NCBI RefSeq assembly: GCF_049059935.1
Contig: NZ_JBMGQR010000031.1
Location: 1-44,832, forward strand
Reading direction: 5' to 3'
Source of the DNA: JAURVT01 sp049059935
Lineage (GTDB): Bacteria > Actinomycetota > Actinomycetes > Propionibacteriales > Nocardioidaceae
DNA: 44,832 nucleotides
Under the pieces are notes generated by a model, which ran no database searches, was not told where the DNA came from, and was given only the letters and a program-made list of their open reading frames with translations. The position numbers and the translations under genes were made by a program. Positions 32,831 to 41,331 of this stretch are shown one piece after another (position 1 is the stretch's first letter; each line of letters opens with the position of its first letter).

Positions 32831-34059
32831 ACACCCACCGAACGGCCCTGCTGGCCGCGACGCTGGCCTGCGCCACGGTGCTCGCCGCGTGCGGCCGACC
32901 CGACCCCGCGGCGGGCGGTGACACGTCCACGCCGCACGGCTACGTCGAGGGCGCACAGGAGCAGGCCGAGGCGCAGAACCGGCTGGTCTACGCGGCCGTC
33001 GACGGCGACCGCCCCCGCATGCTGGACCTCGCCTCGGAGAAGACGCAGCCGCTCGGTCCCCGCCGGGACGAGAGGGTGCAGGACCTGACCGGTGACGGTC
33101 GGTTCGTCTATGTGGCGCCCGAGTCGGACGCCGGTGTGCGGGTGCTGGACAGCGGCGTGTGGACCGTCGAGCACGGCGACCACCACCACTACTACACCGC
33201 CGTGCCCGCCGCCCTCGGCGCCGTGCGAGGTCAGGCACCGGGCAGCGTCGCGGGTTCCGCCGCCGGTGCGGCGGTCGTGTTCGAGGGCGACGGCGAGGTC
33301 GCCGTGCTGTCGCGCGAGGCCCTCGACGACGGCGAGCTCGACCTGAGCGCCCGCGTCGACGTCGGGCCCCACGCCGGGGTGGCCGTGCCCTACCGCGAGC
33401 ACGTCGTCGTCTCCACCGCGAGCAGCACCGGCCGGCTCGCCGACGGGGTCGAGGTCGTCGGTGTCGACGGCAAGCGGGTGCAGGCGCTCGACGTCGCCTG
33501 TCCCGACCTGAGGGGGCACGCCGTGGCCCGCACCGGGGTGCTGTTCGGCTGCGCCGACGGCCTGCTCCTGGTCACCGAGGGCGACGGCGTGTTCGACGCG
33601 GAGAAGATCGGCTACCCGGCCGGGACGTCGGCGGCCGACCGTGCGACTTCCCTGCACGTGCGACCCGGGAGCAACGCCGTGGCGGCCTCCGGCGACGGCG
33701 GGGTGTGGGTCGTCGACCCGTCCGCCCGCACGGCCAGGCTGATCGCCACCGAGCAGCCGCCGGTCGCGGTCGCCTCGCCCGGCGACGACCGGTCGGTCCT
33801 GGTGCTGCGACGCGACGGCGTGCTCGAGGCGCGCTCGGTCACCGACGGGCAGGTGCTCGCCTCGCGGCCCGTGCTGTCCGGACCGGTCGATCCTGCTGCC
33901 GGACCTGCCCCCGTCATCGAGGTCGACCTCGCCCGCGCCTACGTCAACGACGCCGCGGGCGACCGCATCGTCGAGATCGACCACGCCGACGACCTCCGGG
34001 TGGCCCGCACCTTGGCCACCGAGGTCACGCCGCACTTCATGACCGAGGTGGGCCGATGA
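32827..34059 (+). CDS. aztD: AztD-like zinc metallochaperone, beta-propeller lipoprotein (paralogue 1)
   Basis: 410 aa. Lipoprotein signal with lipobox LAAC (Cys22), so it is tethered outside the membrane. The rest is a YncE-like beta-propeller. A histidine cluster HGDHHHYY (residues ~116-123) is the likely zinc-capture loop, while the second family motif reads PHAGVAVP and the third CPDLRGHA. AztD of Paracoccus carries zinc to AztC. GGAG lies 5 nt before GTG in the GTGA overlap with aztB; its own stop overlaps aztC as ATGA. Compared with the second copy (35018-36190) it keeps the His cluster but has altered the other metal-site motifs. Confidence 0.82.
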   Translation: MNTHRTALLAATLACATVLAACGRPDPAAGGDTSTPHGYVEGAQEQAEAQNRLVYAAVDGDRPRMLDLASEKTQPLGPRRDERVQDLTGDGRFVYVAPESDAGVRVLDSGVWTVEHGDHHHYYTAVPAALGAVRGQAPGSVAGSAAGAAVVFEGDGEVAVLSREALDDGELDLSARVDVGPHAGVAVPYREHVVVSTASSTGRLADGVEVVGVDGKRVQALDVACPDLRGHAVARTGVLFGCADGLLLVTEGDGVFDAEKIGYPAGTSAADRATSLHVRPGSNAVAASGDGGVWVVDPSARTARLIATEQPPVAVASPGDDRSVLVLRRDGVLEARSVTDGQVLASRPVLSGPVDPAAGPAPVIEVDLARAYVNDAAGDRIVEIDHADDLRVARTLATEVTPHFMTEVGR

Positions 34060-34991
34060 GGGCCACACGTCTGCGCCGGGCCACGGCAGCGGCCCTGGCG
34101 GTCGTCGCCGTCGCCGGCCTGGCGGCGTGCTCGGGCGACCAGCGACCGCAGGTGGTGGTCACCACCAACATCCTCGGCGACGTCGTCCGGCAGGTCGTGG
34201 GCGACGAGGTCCGCGTGTCGGTGCTGATGGCGCCGAACGCCGACCCGCACTCGTTCGGGCTGTCGGCCCGCCAGGCCGCCGACCTGGAGACCGCCGACCT
34301 CGTCGTGCACAACGGGCTCGGCCTGGAGGAGGGCGTCGCCCGGCAGGTCCGCAGCGCCGAGCGTGAGGGCGCCGCCACGCTGGCCGTGGGGGAGGAGGTC
34401 GACCCGCTGGCCTACGACCGTGGCGACTCCCGCGGCGACCCCGACCCGCACTTCTGGACCGACCCGGCCCGCGTCTCCGTCGCGGCCGAGCTGGTCCGCG
34501 ACGCCGTCGTCGCCGAGGTCGACGGCGTCGACGTCGCCGCGGTCGAGCGCAACGCCGAGGCGTACCTGGGCGAGCTGGCCGAGCTCGACGACTGGATGAC
34601 CACGCAGCTCGGGTCGGTCCCCGAGCCCGACCGCAAGCTCGTCACCAACCACCACGTGCTCGGCTACCTCGCCGACCGGTTCGGCTACGAGGTCGTCGGC
34701 GCCGTGGTGCCGAGCGGCACCACCCTCGCCAGCCCCAGCGCCTCGGACCTGGACTCCCTGGCCGGAGCGGTCCGCGCCGCGGGCGTCCGGTCGATCTTCG
34801 CCGACACCTCGCAGCCGGACCGGCTGGCCCAGGTGCTCGCCGACGAGGCGGGGCTGGGCGTGCGGGTGCTCGACCTGTACTCCGAGTCGCTGACCGCGCC
34901 CGGCGAGGGCGCCGACAGCTACGTCTCGATGATGCGCGCCAACACCACCACGATCGTGGACGGACTCACCGAGCCTCCGTCCCAGCAGTGA
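34056..34991 (+). CDS. aztC: Zinc-binding lipoprotein AztC
   Basis: 311-aa cluster A-I solute-binding protein of the zinc importer. Lipobox LAAC (Cys25). Zinc ligands expected from ZnuA/AztC are visible: His in NADPHSFG (~66), His in DPHFWTDP (~132), His in TNHHVLGY (~197) and Asp in FADTSQPDRL (~249). It lacks the His-rich loop of ZnuA, as AztC does, which fits direct loading by AztD. The ATGA overlap couples it to the first aztD; the stop is 26 nt before the second aztD-like start. Manganese binding is less likely given the AztD neighbours. Confidence 0.88.
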   Translation: MRATRLRRATAAALAVVAVAGLAACSGDQRPQVVVTTNILGDVVRQVVGDEVRVSVLMAPNADPHSFGLSARQAADLETADLVVHNGLGLEEGVARQVRSAEREGAATLAVGEEVDPLAYDRGDSRGDPDPHFWTDPARVSVAAELVRDAVVAEVDGVDVAAVERNAEAYLGELAELDDWMTTQLGSVPEPDRKLVTNHHVLGYLADRFGYEVVGAVVPSGTTLASPSASDLDSLAGAVRAAGVRSIFADTSQPDRLAQVLADEAGLGVRVLDLYSESLTAPGEGADSYVSMMRANTTTIVDGLTEPPSQQ

Positions 34992-35017
34992 TCCACCACT
35001 ACCGACAGGAGATCCTC

Positions 35018-36190
35018 GTGTCACCCCTCCACCAGACCGCCGCCGCCACCGCGGTGCTCGTCCTCGCCGCCCTCACCGGTTGTGGGTCGGCCTCCGACGA
35101 CGGGTCGGGCCCGACGGACGCCGCGGACGCCGCGACGTCCCCCGCGACCGCGCCGGTCGCCTACACCTACGACGGCGGCGTGCAGGTGCTCGACGGCGAG
35201 AGCCTCGAGCCGCAGGGCGACCCCATCGCCCTGGACGGCTTCAACCGGATCAACCCCGCCGGCGACGACCGTCACCTGTTCGTGTCCACCTCGGCCGGCT
35301 TCACCCTGCTCGACGCCGCCGAGGCCGCGATGACCGACACCACCTACGACGGTGCCGAGCCCGGGCACGTCGTGCGCCACGCCGGCAGGACGGTGCTGTT
35401 CACCGACGGCACCGGCGAGGTCCGCGTCCTCGACTCCGACGACCCCGCCGGCGACGCCGAGAGCATCCCGTCGCCCGAGGCGCACCACGGCGTGGCGATC
35501 GAGCTGGCCAACGGCGAGCTGGTCACGACCATCGGGAACGCCGAGAGCCGCTCGGGCGTGCGCGTGCTCGACGAGGACCGCGAGGAGATCGCCCGCAACG
35601 AGCAGTGCCCCGGCGTGCACGGCGAGGCGACCGCCGAGGACGAGACGGTCGTGGTCGGCTGCGAGGACGGCCTGCTCGTCTACCGCGACGGCGAGCTGAC
35701 CAAGGTCCAGTCGCCCGACGCCTACGGGCGGATCGGCAACCAGGCCGGCTCGGACGAGTCGCCGGTCGTGCTCGGCGACTACAAGACCGACCCCGACGCC
35801 GAGCTCGAGCGTCCCACCCGCGTCTCGCTCACCGACACCAGCACCGGCGAGCTGCGTCTGCTCGACCTCGGCACCACCTACACCTTCCGGTCGCTGGGTC
35901 GTGGGCCCGACGGTGAGGGGCTGGTCCTCGGCGCGGACGGCAGGCTCCACGTCATCGACCCCGAGACCGCGGAGGTCACCGCGTCGCACCCGGTGACGGC
36001 GCCGTGGACGGAGCCGATCGACTGGCAGCAGCCCCGTCCGGCGCTGTTCGTCCGCGGTGAGGAGGCGTTCGTCACCGAGCCCGCCAGCCAGGAGCTGCAC
36101 CGGTTGGACCTGACCACCGGCGAGGTCGTCGACACCGCGTCGTTGGAGCATGTGCCCAACGAGATCAGCGGCGTGGTCGCCGCCTCCTGA
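35018..36190 (+). CDS. AztD-like zinc metallochaperone, beta-propeller lipoprotein (paralogue 2)
   Basis: 390 aa. Lipobox LTGC (Cys22), then a disordered Asp/Ala/Thr linker and a beta-propeller. Alignment by eye with the first copy shows the same blades, but the HGDHHHYY cluster is replaced by YDGAEPGHVV. In contrast AHHGVAIEL and CPGVHGEA keep paired His and Cys-His motifs that are altered in copy 1. AGGAG lies 6 nt before GTG 35018; an upstream in-frame GTG 34988 (GTGA overlap) has no ribosome-binding site and would spoil the signal peptide. A 9-bp G+C hairpin (36197-36234) ends the operon. The role is inferred from the family. Confidence 0.78.
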   Translation: MSPLHQTAAATAVLVLAALTGCGSASDDGSGPTDAADAATSPATAPVAYTYDGGVQVLDGESLEPQGDPIALDGFNRINPAGDDRHLFVSTSAGFTLLDAAEAAMTDTTYDGAEPGHVVRHAGRTVLFTDGTGEVRVLDSDDPAGDAESIPSPEAHHGVAIELANGELVTTIGNAESRSGVRVLDEDREEIARNEQCPGVHGEATAEDETVVVGCEDGLLVYRDGELTKVQSPDAYGRIGNQAGSDESPVVLGDYKTDPDAELERPTRVSLTDTSTGELRLLDLGTTYTFRSLGRGPDGEGLVLGADGRLHVIDPETAEVTASHPVTAPWTEPIDWQQPRPALFVRGEEAFVTEPASQELHRLDLTTGEVVDTASLEHVPNEISGVVAAS

Positions 36191-36196
36191 CCACCT

Positions 36197-36234
36197 CGGG
36201 CCCGCGCTGCCGCCGACGCGGCGGGGCGGGCCCG
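36197..36234 (+). terminator. Terminator of the azt operon
   Basis: CGGGCCCGC (36197-36205) pairs with GCGGGCCCG (36226-36234), and an inner GCCGC/GCGGC stem adds five pairs. It lies 6 nt after the last stop; no T-tract. Confidence 0.6.
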
Positions 36235-36265
36235 TCGGGCGCTCGACCCTGGTCGGCCCGCTGCC

Positions 36266-36271
36266 TAGACT
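36266..36271 (+). promoter_or_regulatory. -10 box TAGACT, leaderless VOC gene
   Basis: TAGACT ends 6 nt before ATG 36278; no ribosome-binding site. Confidence 0.5.
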
Positions 36272-36277
36272 CCGCCG

Positions 36278-36661
36278 ATGGAGAGCAGCGTGCCGATCCT
36301 GCCCAGCCGCGACCTGGACGAGACCCTCGCCTTCTACGAGGCCCTCGGGTTCGAGAGCCGCGGCGCCCCACCCGAGCAGTGGGGGTACGTGATCGTGGCG
36401 CGCGGCGACCTGTGGCTCCACTTCTTCTCGATGCCCGACGTCGACCCCCTGAGCACGGCCTCGAGCTGCTACCTCTACGTCGACGACGTCGACGCGCTGC
36501 ACGACGCCTGGGCCCGCGTCGTCGTGCCGGACCCCGCGACCGGGAGCCGGATCACGCCCGTGGTCGCCACCGACTACCGGATGCGGGAGTTCGGGGTCGT
36601 CGACCGCAGCGGCAACCTGCTGCGGGTCGGTGCCGAGGTGGCGACGGGCGCCGAGGCGTAG
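36278..36661 (+). CDS. VOC-family protein, bleomycin-resistance-like
   Basis: 127-aa vicinal-oxygen-chelate fold protein. It has the paired beta-alpha-beta-beta-beta motif starting PILPSRDLDETLAFYEALGF, GYVIVARGDLWLHFF (~36-50), SSCYLYVDDVDALHDAWARV (~61-80) and the end MREFGVVDRSGNLLRVG. These match bleomycin-binding proteins more than glyoxalases, and the metal ligands of glyoxalase I are not complete. Drug binding is a plausible but unproven role. It ends 4 nt before the stop of the convergent AraC gene. Confidence 0.8.
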   Translation: MESSVPILPSRDLDETLAFYEALGFESRGAPPEQWGYVIVARGDLWLHFFSMPDVDPLSTASSCYLYVDDVDALHDAWARVVVPDPATGSRITPVVATDYRMREFGVVDRSGNLLRVGAEVATGAEA

Positions 36662-36665
36662 CCGC

Positions 36666-37673
36666 TCAGACCTCCGCGCCGCGACGGACGTCGGACGGCG
36701 TGGTGTCCCACCAGCGCCGGCAGCACCGGGTGAGCGCGGACTGCTCGGAAAGTCCGAGGAGACCGGCCACCTGCGACAGCGGCACGTCGGTGGTGGTGAG
36801 GTAGCGCCGGGCGGCCTGACGGCGCACGTCGTCGAGGATCTCGGCGAACGACGTGCCCTCGGCCGCGAGCCGCCGCTGCAACGTCCGCGGGTGGACGGCG
36901 AGCAACGCCGCGACGGCGCCGACGTCGGGCGGGGTGGTGCCGAGCGTCTGCTGGACGGCCTGACGCACCTGCGGCGCGACGCCGGTGTCGTCGGGGGAGG
37001 CGTGCTCGGCCAGGAAGCCGAGTGCCATCTGCCGGATCACCTCGTCGCTGCCGGCGAGGGGCCGGTCGCCGAGGCTGCTCGGCAGTCGCAGCAGCGCGGC
37101 CGGGCGACGGGTGCGCACCCGGGCGCCGAAGAACTCCTCGTAGACCTCGATCGGTGCCAGCGGCTCGTGGGGCAGGTCGACCGTGCGCAGGCCGTAGGAC
37201 CCGCCCACCAGCAGCCCGATCGCGCGGTGCAGGAAGCCGAGCCCGAGGTCGGTGCCCTGCACCGGCGCCTGCAGACCGGGCGGCAGCCCGTACCGCAGGG
37301 CCGAGACGCCGCGGACGCCGTCGGGGTCGGGCTCCTCGGTGACGCTGAGCGACGGCGCGTGCACGAACAGGTAGCGCGACGTGCACTCCATCGCGCCCGA
37401 GACGGTGGGGGAGTTCTGGATGGCGAGCGCCAGGGGGCCGAGCATGCTGAGGTCCTGGCGGCTCGCCACGAGCAGGCCGAGGTCGGGGCGGTCCAGCGTC
37501 CGCGCCGCGACCTCGAGCACCTCGGCCATCGCGGCCTCGGGCACCAGCAGGTCGTCCGCGTCCAGGGCGGCGGGGTCGAGCCCGGCGCGGCGCGCCATCG
37601 CGTCGGCGTCGCCACCGAGCTCGGTGACCACCTGGCGGAACCCGCGGATGCCGGCGGAGCGGATGACGGACAT
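36666..37673 (-). CDS. AraC-family regulator with OruR/ArgR-like sensor domain
   Basis: 335 aa. The N-terminal Arabinose_bd-type domain (~20-200) is followed by an HTH_18 region at the C-terminus (VAALLAVHPRTLQRRLAAEGTSFAEILDDVRRQAARRYL and VPLSQVAGLLGLSEQSALTRCCRRWWDTTPSDVR). It is divergent from the monooxygenase gene by 70 nt. Two direct CAG[AG]GTCAA copies in that gap (37680-37688 and 37701-37709) are spaced 21 bp. The minus-strand promoter overlaps them: TTGACT, 17-nt spacer, GACCCT, 7 nt, then ATG, so autoregulation and control of the monooxygenase-dehydrogenase pair are likely. Confidence 0.86.
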   Translation of the reverse strand: MSVIRSAGIRGFRQVVTELGGDADAMARRAGLDPAALDADDLLVPEAAMAEVLEVAARTLDRPDLGLLVASRQDLSMLGPLALAIQNSPTVSGAMECTSRYLFVHAPSLSVTEEPDPDGVRGVSALRYGLPPGLQAPVQGTDLGLGFLHRAIGLLVGGSYGLRTVDLPHEPLAPIEVYEEFFGARVRTRRPAALLRLPSSLGDRPLAGSDEVIRQMALGFLAEHASPDDTGVAPQVRQAVQQTLGTTPPDVGAVAALLAVHPRTLQRRLAAEGTSFAEILDDVRRQAARRYLTTTDVPLSQVAGLLGLSEQSALTRCCRRWWDTTPSDVRRGAEV

Positions 37674-37679
37674 GTCGCC

Positions 37680-37709
37680 CAGGGTCAAACAACTGTCGTG
37701 CAGAGTCAA
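37680..37709. promoter_or_regulatory. AraC-type direct repeats and promoter
   Basis: CAGGGTCAA and CAGAGTCAA, one direct repeat each two helical turns apart (21 bp), overlap the -35 and -10 of the AraC gene and lie 35 nt upstream of the monooxygenase start. Confidence 0.5.
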
Positions 37710-37743
37710 GCGCTCCGTCGGGGGAAGCGACCAGGATGGATAC

Positions 37744-39270
37744 ATGTCCAGCACTCCCACGACCAGCACCCACCTGCCCGACCACGTCGACGTCGTGGTC
37801 GTCGGAGCCGGCCTCTCCGGCGTCGGCGCGGGCTACCGCCTGCAGACCGAGGTGCCGGACCGGAGCTACCTGATCCTGGAGTCGCGCGACGCGATGGGCG
37901 GCACCTGGGACCTGTTCCGGTACCCCGGCGTCCGGTCCGACTCGGACATGTTCACCCTGGGCTACCCGTTCAAGCCGTGGCGCGAGGCCAAGTCGATCGC
38001 CGACGGCGCCTCGATCCTGGGCTACATCGAGGAGACCGCCGCCGAGTTCGGCATCGACGAGAAGATCCGCTACGGCACCAAGGTGCTCGCCGCGGACTGG
38101 TCGAGCGACGACGCGCTGTGGACCCTGACGCTCGAGCGCCGGACGGCCGCCGGCACCGAGCAGGTGACGATGACCACCGGGTTCGTGTACTCGTGCGCCG
38201 GCTACTACGACTACGACGAGACGTACGCGCCCACGTTCCCCGGCATCGACGACTTCGCTGGCGAGGTCGTGCACCCCCAGTTCTGGCCGGAGGACCTCGA
38301 CTACGCCGGCAAGAAGGTCGTCGTCATCGGCAGCGGCGCCACCGCCGTCACCCTGGTGCCGTCGATGGCGCCCCAGGCCGCGCACGTGACGATGCTGCAG
38401 CGCAGCCCCACCTGGATCAGCGCCGTGCCCGGTCGTGACAAGAAGGCCGACAAGCTGCGCGAGCTGTTGCCCGCCGACCTCGCGCACCAGGTCATCCGGG
38501 CCAAGAACATCGTGTTCGGCACCGCGTTCTACGAGTTCTGCCGGCGTCGTCCGCAGCAGGCGCGCAAGCTGCTGCTCGGCCTGACCACCAAGATCCTCAA
38601 GGATCCCGAGGTGGTCGCCGAGCACTTCACGCCGTCGTACGACCCGTGGGACCAGCGCCTGTGCGCGGTGCCCAACGCCGACCTGTTCAAGGCGATGAAG
38701 GCCGGCGACGCGAGCGTCGTCACCGACACCATCGACACCTTCGTGCCCGAGGGCATCAGGCTCAGCTCGGGCGAGGTGCTCGAGGCCGACGTCGTGGTGA
38801 CCGCCACGGGCCTGCAGCTGCTGGCCTTCGGCGGCATCAAGCCGCAGGTGGACGGCGAGACGGTCAAACTGGACGAGCAGTTCGTCTGGCAGGGCGCGAT
38901 GATGACCGGCGTCCCGAACTTCGCTGTCTGCATCGGCTACACCAACGCGTCGTGGACGCTGCGCGCCGACCTGTCGTCGCGGCTGGTCTGCAAGGTGCTC
39001 GGCTGGATGGACGCCCACGACTACGCCGCGGTGGAGCCCGTGCCCGACCGGGAGCTGCAGGAGCGTCCGCTGCTCGACCTCGCCGCCGGATACGTCCAGC
39101 GCTCGATCTCGGCGTTCCCGCGCCAGGGCGACAGCGGGCCGTGGCGCGTGCGCCAGAGCTACCTGGTCGACGCCGCCACGACGATGCGCACCAACCTCGC
39201 CAAGACCCTCAGGGCGACGCCCCGCTCTGCCACCCGTCAGGCCGCCGACCGCGACCTGCTCGCCGGCTGA
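37744..39270 (+). CDS. Flavoprotein monooxygenase (Baeyer-Villiger type)
   Basis: 508 aa. FAD-binding GAGLSGVGAG (~22-31) and NADP-binding GSGATAV (~198-204) Rossmann motifs flank the Baeyer-Villiger fingerprint FAGEVVHPQFW (FxGxxxHxxxW, ~172-182). GGTWDLFRYPGVRSDSD is the flavin-monooxygenase core near residue 53. It probably inserts oxygen next to a ketone to give an ester or lactone. AGGA lies 9 nt before ATG. The alcohol dehydrogenase follows 26 nt after and should supply the ketone. The substrate is unknown; alkanones or cyclic ketones are possible. Confidence 0.87.
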   Translation: MSSTPTTSTHLPDHVDVVVVGAGLSGVGAGYRLQTEVPDRSYLILESRDAMGGTWDLFRYPGVRSDSDMFTLGYPFKPWREAKSIADGASILGYIEETAAEFGIDEKIRYGTKVLAADWSSDDALWTLTLERRTAAGTEQVTMTTGFVYSCAGYYDYDETYAPTFPGIDDFAGEVVHPQFWPEDLDYAGKKVVVIGSGATAVTLVPSMAPQAAHVTMLQRSPTWISAVPGRDKKADKLRELLPADLAHQVIRAKNIVFGTAFYEFCRRRPQQARKLLLGLTTKILKDPEVVAEHFTPSYDPWDQRLCAVPNADLFKAMKAGDASVVTDTIDTFVPEGIRLSSGEVLEADVVVTATGLQLLAFGGIKPQVDGETVKLDEQFVWQGAMMTGVPNFAVCIGYTNASWTLRADLSSRLVCKVLGWMDAHDYAAVEPVPDRELQERPLLDLAAGYVQRSISAFPRQGDSGPWRVRQSYLVDAATTMRTNLAKTLRATPRSATRQAADRDLLAG

Positions 39271-39296
39271 CCCGCCCCTTCCCCAGGAGACCCGAC

Positions 39297-40355
39297 ATGA
39301 CGACGATGCGCGCGCAGCGCCTGGACACCGCGACCCTGACCTTCGAGGTGACCGACGTGCCGGTGCCCTCGCCCGGCCCGGGAGAGGTGCTGGTCGAGGT
39401 GGCGTTCTGCGGCATCTGCCACTCCGACGTGAGCCTGATCGACGGCACCTTCCCGGCGATGGGGCCGCAGGTGATCACGCAGGGCCACGAGGCGTCCGGC
39501 ACGATCGCCGAGCTGGGGGAGGGCGTGACCGGCTGGCAGGTCGGCGACCGCGTCGTCCCGGCCGCCGGGCGTCCGTGCATGGCGTGCGGCTCGTGCCGTC
39601 GCGGTGACTTCTCGGGCTGCACGAACCTGCAGCTGATGGCGTTCGCGTACGACGGCGCGTGGGCCGAGTACACCGTCGCGCAGGCCGGCGGGCTGACCAA
39701 GGTGCCCGACAACGTCTCGATGGAGCAGGCCGCGATCCTGGCCGACGCGGTGTCGACGCCCTACGGCGCCGTCGTGCACACCGCCGACCTCCGCGTCGGT
39801 GAGGCCGTCGGCGTCTGGGGTGCCGGCGGCGTGGGGACGCACGTCGTCCAGCTGGCCCGCCTGGTCGGCGCGAGCCCCATCGTCGTGATGGACCTCGACG
39901 AGGACGTGCGCGCCCGCAGCCTCGAGCTGGGTGCCGACCTCGCGCTCGACTCCCGCGACCCCGAGCTGCAGAAGAAGATCTTCGAGATCACCGAGGGGCG
40001 CATGCTCGACGTCGCGTTCGACGCCGTCGGCATCACCGCGACCTTCGAGCAGGCGCTGGAGATGCTCGGCAACAGGGGGCGCCTGGTGGGCGTGGGCATG
40101 AGCGCGCAGGAGGTGTCGCTCGGCTCGACGATGCTTTTCAACCTGACCCGCAAGCAGGTGCGGGGCCACCTCGGCTACGACGTCGCCGACATCGCGACGC
40201 TCGCCCGCCTCGTCTCCACCGGCCGCCTCGACCTGTCGCGCTCGATCTCCGAGGTGATCGCGCTGGAGGACGTCGCCGAGGGCGTCCGCAAGCTCCAGGA
40301 GCGCGAGGGCAGCCCCGTCCGCATCCTCGTCGACCCCCGCCGCAAGCCCGCCTGA
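39297..40355 (+). CDS. Zinc-dependent alcohol dehydrogenase (MDR family)
   Basis: 352 aa. Catalytic-zinc motifs CGICHSD (~39-45) and GHEASG (~63-68) are seen. Structural-zinc cysteines PCMACGSCRRGDFSGC (~98-113) and the NAD-binding GAGGVGTHVVQLA (~182-194) follow. It oxidises a secondary or primary alcohol to a ketone or aldehyde. AGGAG 6-7 nt before ATG is a good ribosome-binding site. It is the second gene of the AraC-controlled operon; its stop is followed by the palindrome at 40365-40406, which it shares with the convergent ABC permease. Confidence 0.88.
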   Translation: MTTMRAQRLDTATLTFEVTDVPVPSPGPGEVLVEVAFCGICHSDVSLIDGTFPAMGPQVITQGHEASGTIAELGEGVTGWQVGDRVVPAAGRPCMACGSCRRGDFSGCTNLQLMAFAYDGAWAEYTVAQAGGLTKVPDNVSMEQAAILADAVSTPYGAVVHTADLRVGEAVGVWGAGGVGTHVVQLARLVGASPIVVMDLDEDVRARSLELGADLALDSRDPELQKKIFEITEGRMLDVAFDAVGITATFEQALEMLGNRGRLVGVGMSAQEVSLGSTMLFNLTRKQVRGHLGYDVADIATLARLVSTGRLDLSRSISEVIALEDVAEGVRKLQEREGSPVRILVDPRRKPA

Positions 40356-40364
40356 CCCGCGAGT

Positions 40365-40406
40365 TGTCGGTGCGTGGTGATGCCAGGGCATCACCACGCA
40401 CCGACA
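40365..40406. repeat. GTCGGTGC palindrome, copy 1 (likely bidirectional terminator)
   Basis: A perfect 20-bp stem with an AG loop, arms beginning TGTCGGTGCGTGGTGATGCC. Preceded by GAGT. It lies 9 nt after the dehydrogenase stop and 19 nt before the stop of the minus-strand permease. Outer arms match those at 44156-44204. Confidence 0.8.
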
Positions 40407-40425
40407 GGTCGGCGGGACCGGGGCG

Positions 40426-41331
40426 TCAGGAGACGTCGCGACGGCGCACGAGCAGCAGGCTGACGAGCGGGAACACCACCACGTACGCGGCCAGCGTCCA
40501 CAGCGCGCGCTCGCCCGACAGCGTGTCGACGACGCCCGGCGTGCCTGCGTCGGCCCCGGTGACGGCGCCGACGAGCGAGCCCGCAGCCGTGCCGGGCAGG
40601 AAGTGCGTCAGCGTCTCGACGGCACCGAGCAGCGCGCCGACGCCGCGCAGCAGGTTCTCGATGGCGAGCGCCCAGACCAGCCCGAGACCCGTCGACAGTG
40701 CCGGGCTGCGCGACACGGTGCCGAGGAAGAACCCGGTCAGCGCCCACATGCCCATCACCAGCAGGCCGGTGCCGAACGCCTGGCCGAGGTCGGACGCCGC
40801 CGGCAGCGCGGCCGAGCCCGACTCGACGCCGGCGATGGCGTACGCGATGCCGAGGTCGAGCAGCAGGCTGACGACCATCAGGCCGGTGACCAGCGCGAGG
40901 AGCGCCAGCAGGGAGCCGACCAGCGCCGACGTGCGCGACGGTCCCTGCGTCAGGACGGTCTTCCAGGTGCCCCATCCGTAGCCGCTGCCCGCGACCAGTG
41001 CGCCGAGCACCACCATCAGCGCGCCGCCGAACAGGGGAGTGCCCTGGATCAGCGCGGACGGGACGGCGGCGGGCAGCACGTCGGCCAGGGGCGCGGCGCC
41101 GTCCTCGGGCCCGATGCCGCCGCCGTTCAGGTACGACAGGTACGGGAACAGGTAGCCGAACAGCACGCTCAGCACGAGCCAGGCGCCGAGGGTGATCCAG
41201 GCGGCAGGCCAGCGCACGAGGCGCGACAGGTCGGCGCGGGCGCTGCGGACGAGGTCGCTCGCACCGGACGACGGACGCCGCTCGGCGTGCGCCCGCGGGT
41301 CGTCGGTGGCGGTGGTCAGGGTCGTGGTCAT
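40426..41331 (-). CDS. ABC-2 type transporter permease
   Basis: 301 aa with about six membrane helices; the first (AAWITLGAWLVLSVLFGYLF) and WALTGFFLGTVSRSPALSTGLGLVWAL fit ABC-2 export permeases. ATG overlaps the ATPase stop as ATGA. With the ATPase it forms an exporter probably for a drug, lipid or peptide. The C-terminal residues RRRDVS end at the cytoplasmic side. Confidence 0.83.
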   Translation of the reverse strand: MTTTLTTATDDPRAHAERRPSSGASDLVRSARADLSRLVRWPAAWITLGAWLVLSVLFGYLFPYLSYLNGGGIGPEDGAAPLADVLPAAVPSALIQGTPLFGGALMVVLGALVAGSGYGWGTWKTVLTQGPSRTSALVGSLLALLALVTGLMVVSLLLDLGIAYAIAGVESGSAALPAASDLGQAFGTGLLVMGMWALTGFFLGTVSRSPALSTGLGLVWALAIENLLRGVGALLGAVETLTHFLPGTAAGSLVGAVTGADAGTPGVVDTLSGERALWTLAAYVVVFPLVSLLLVRRRDVS

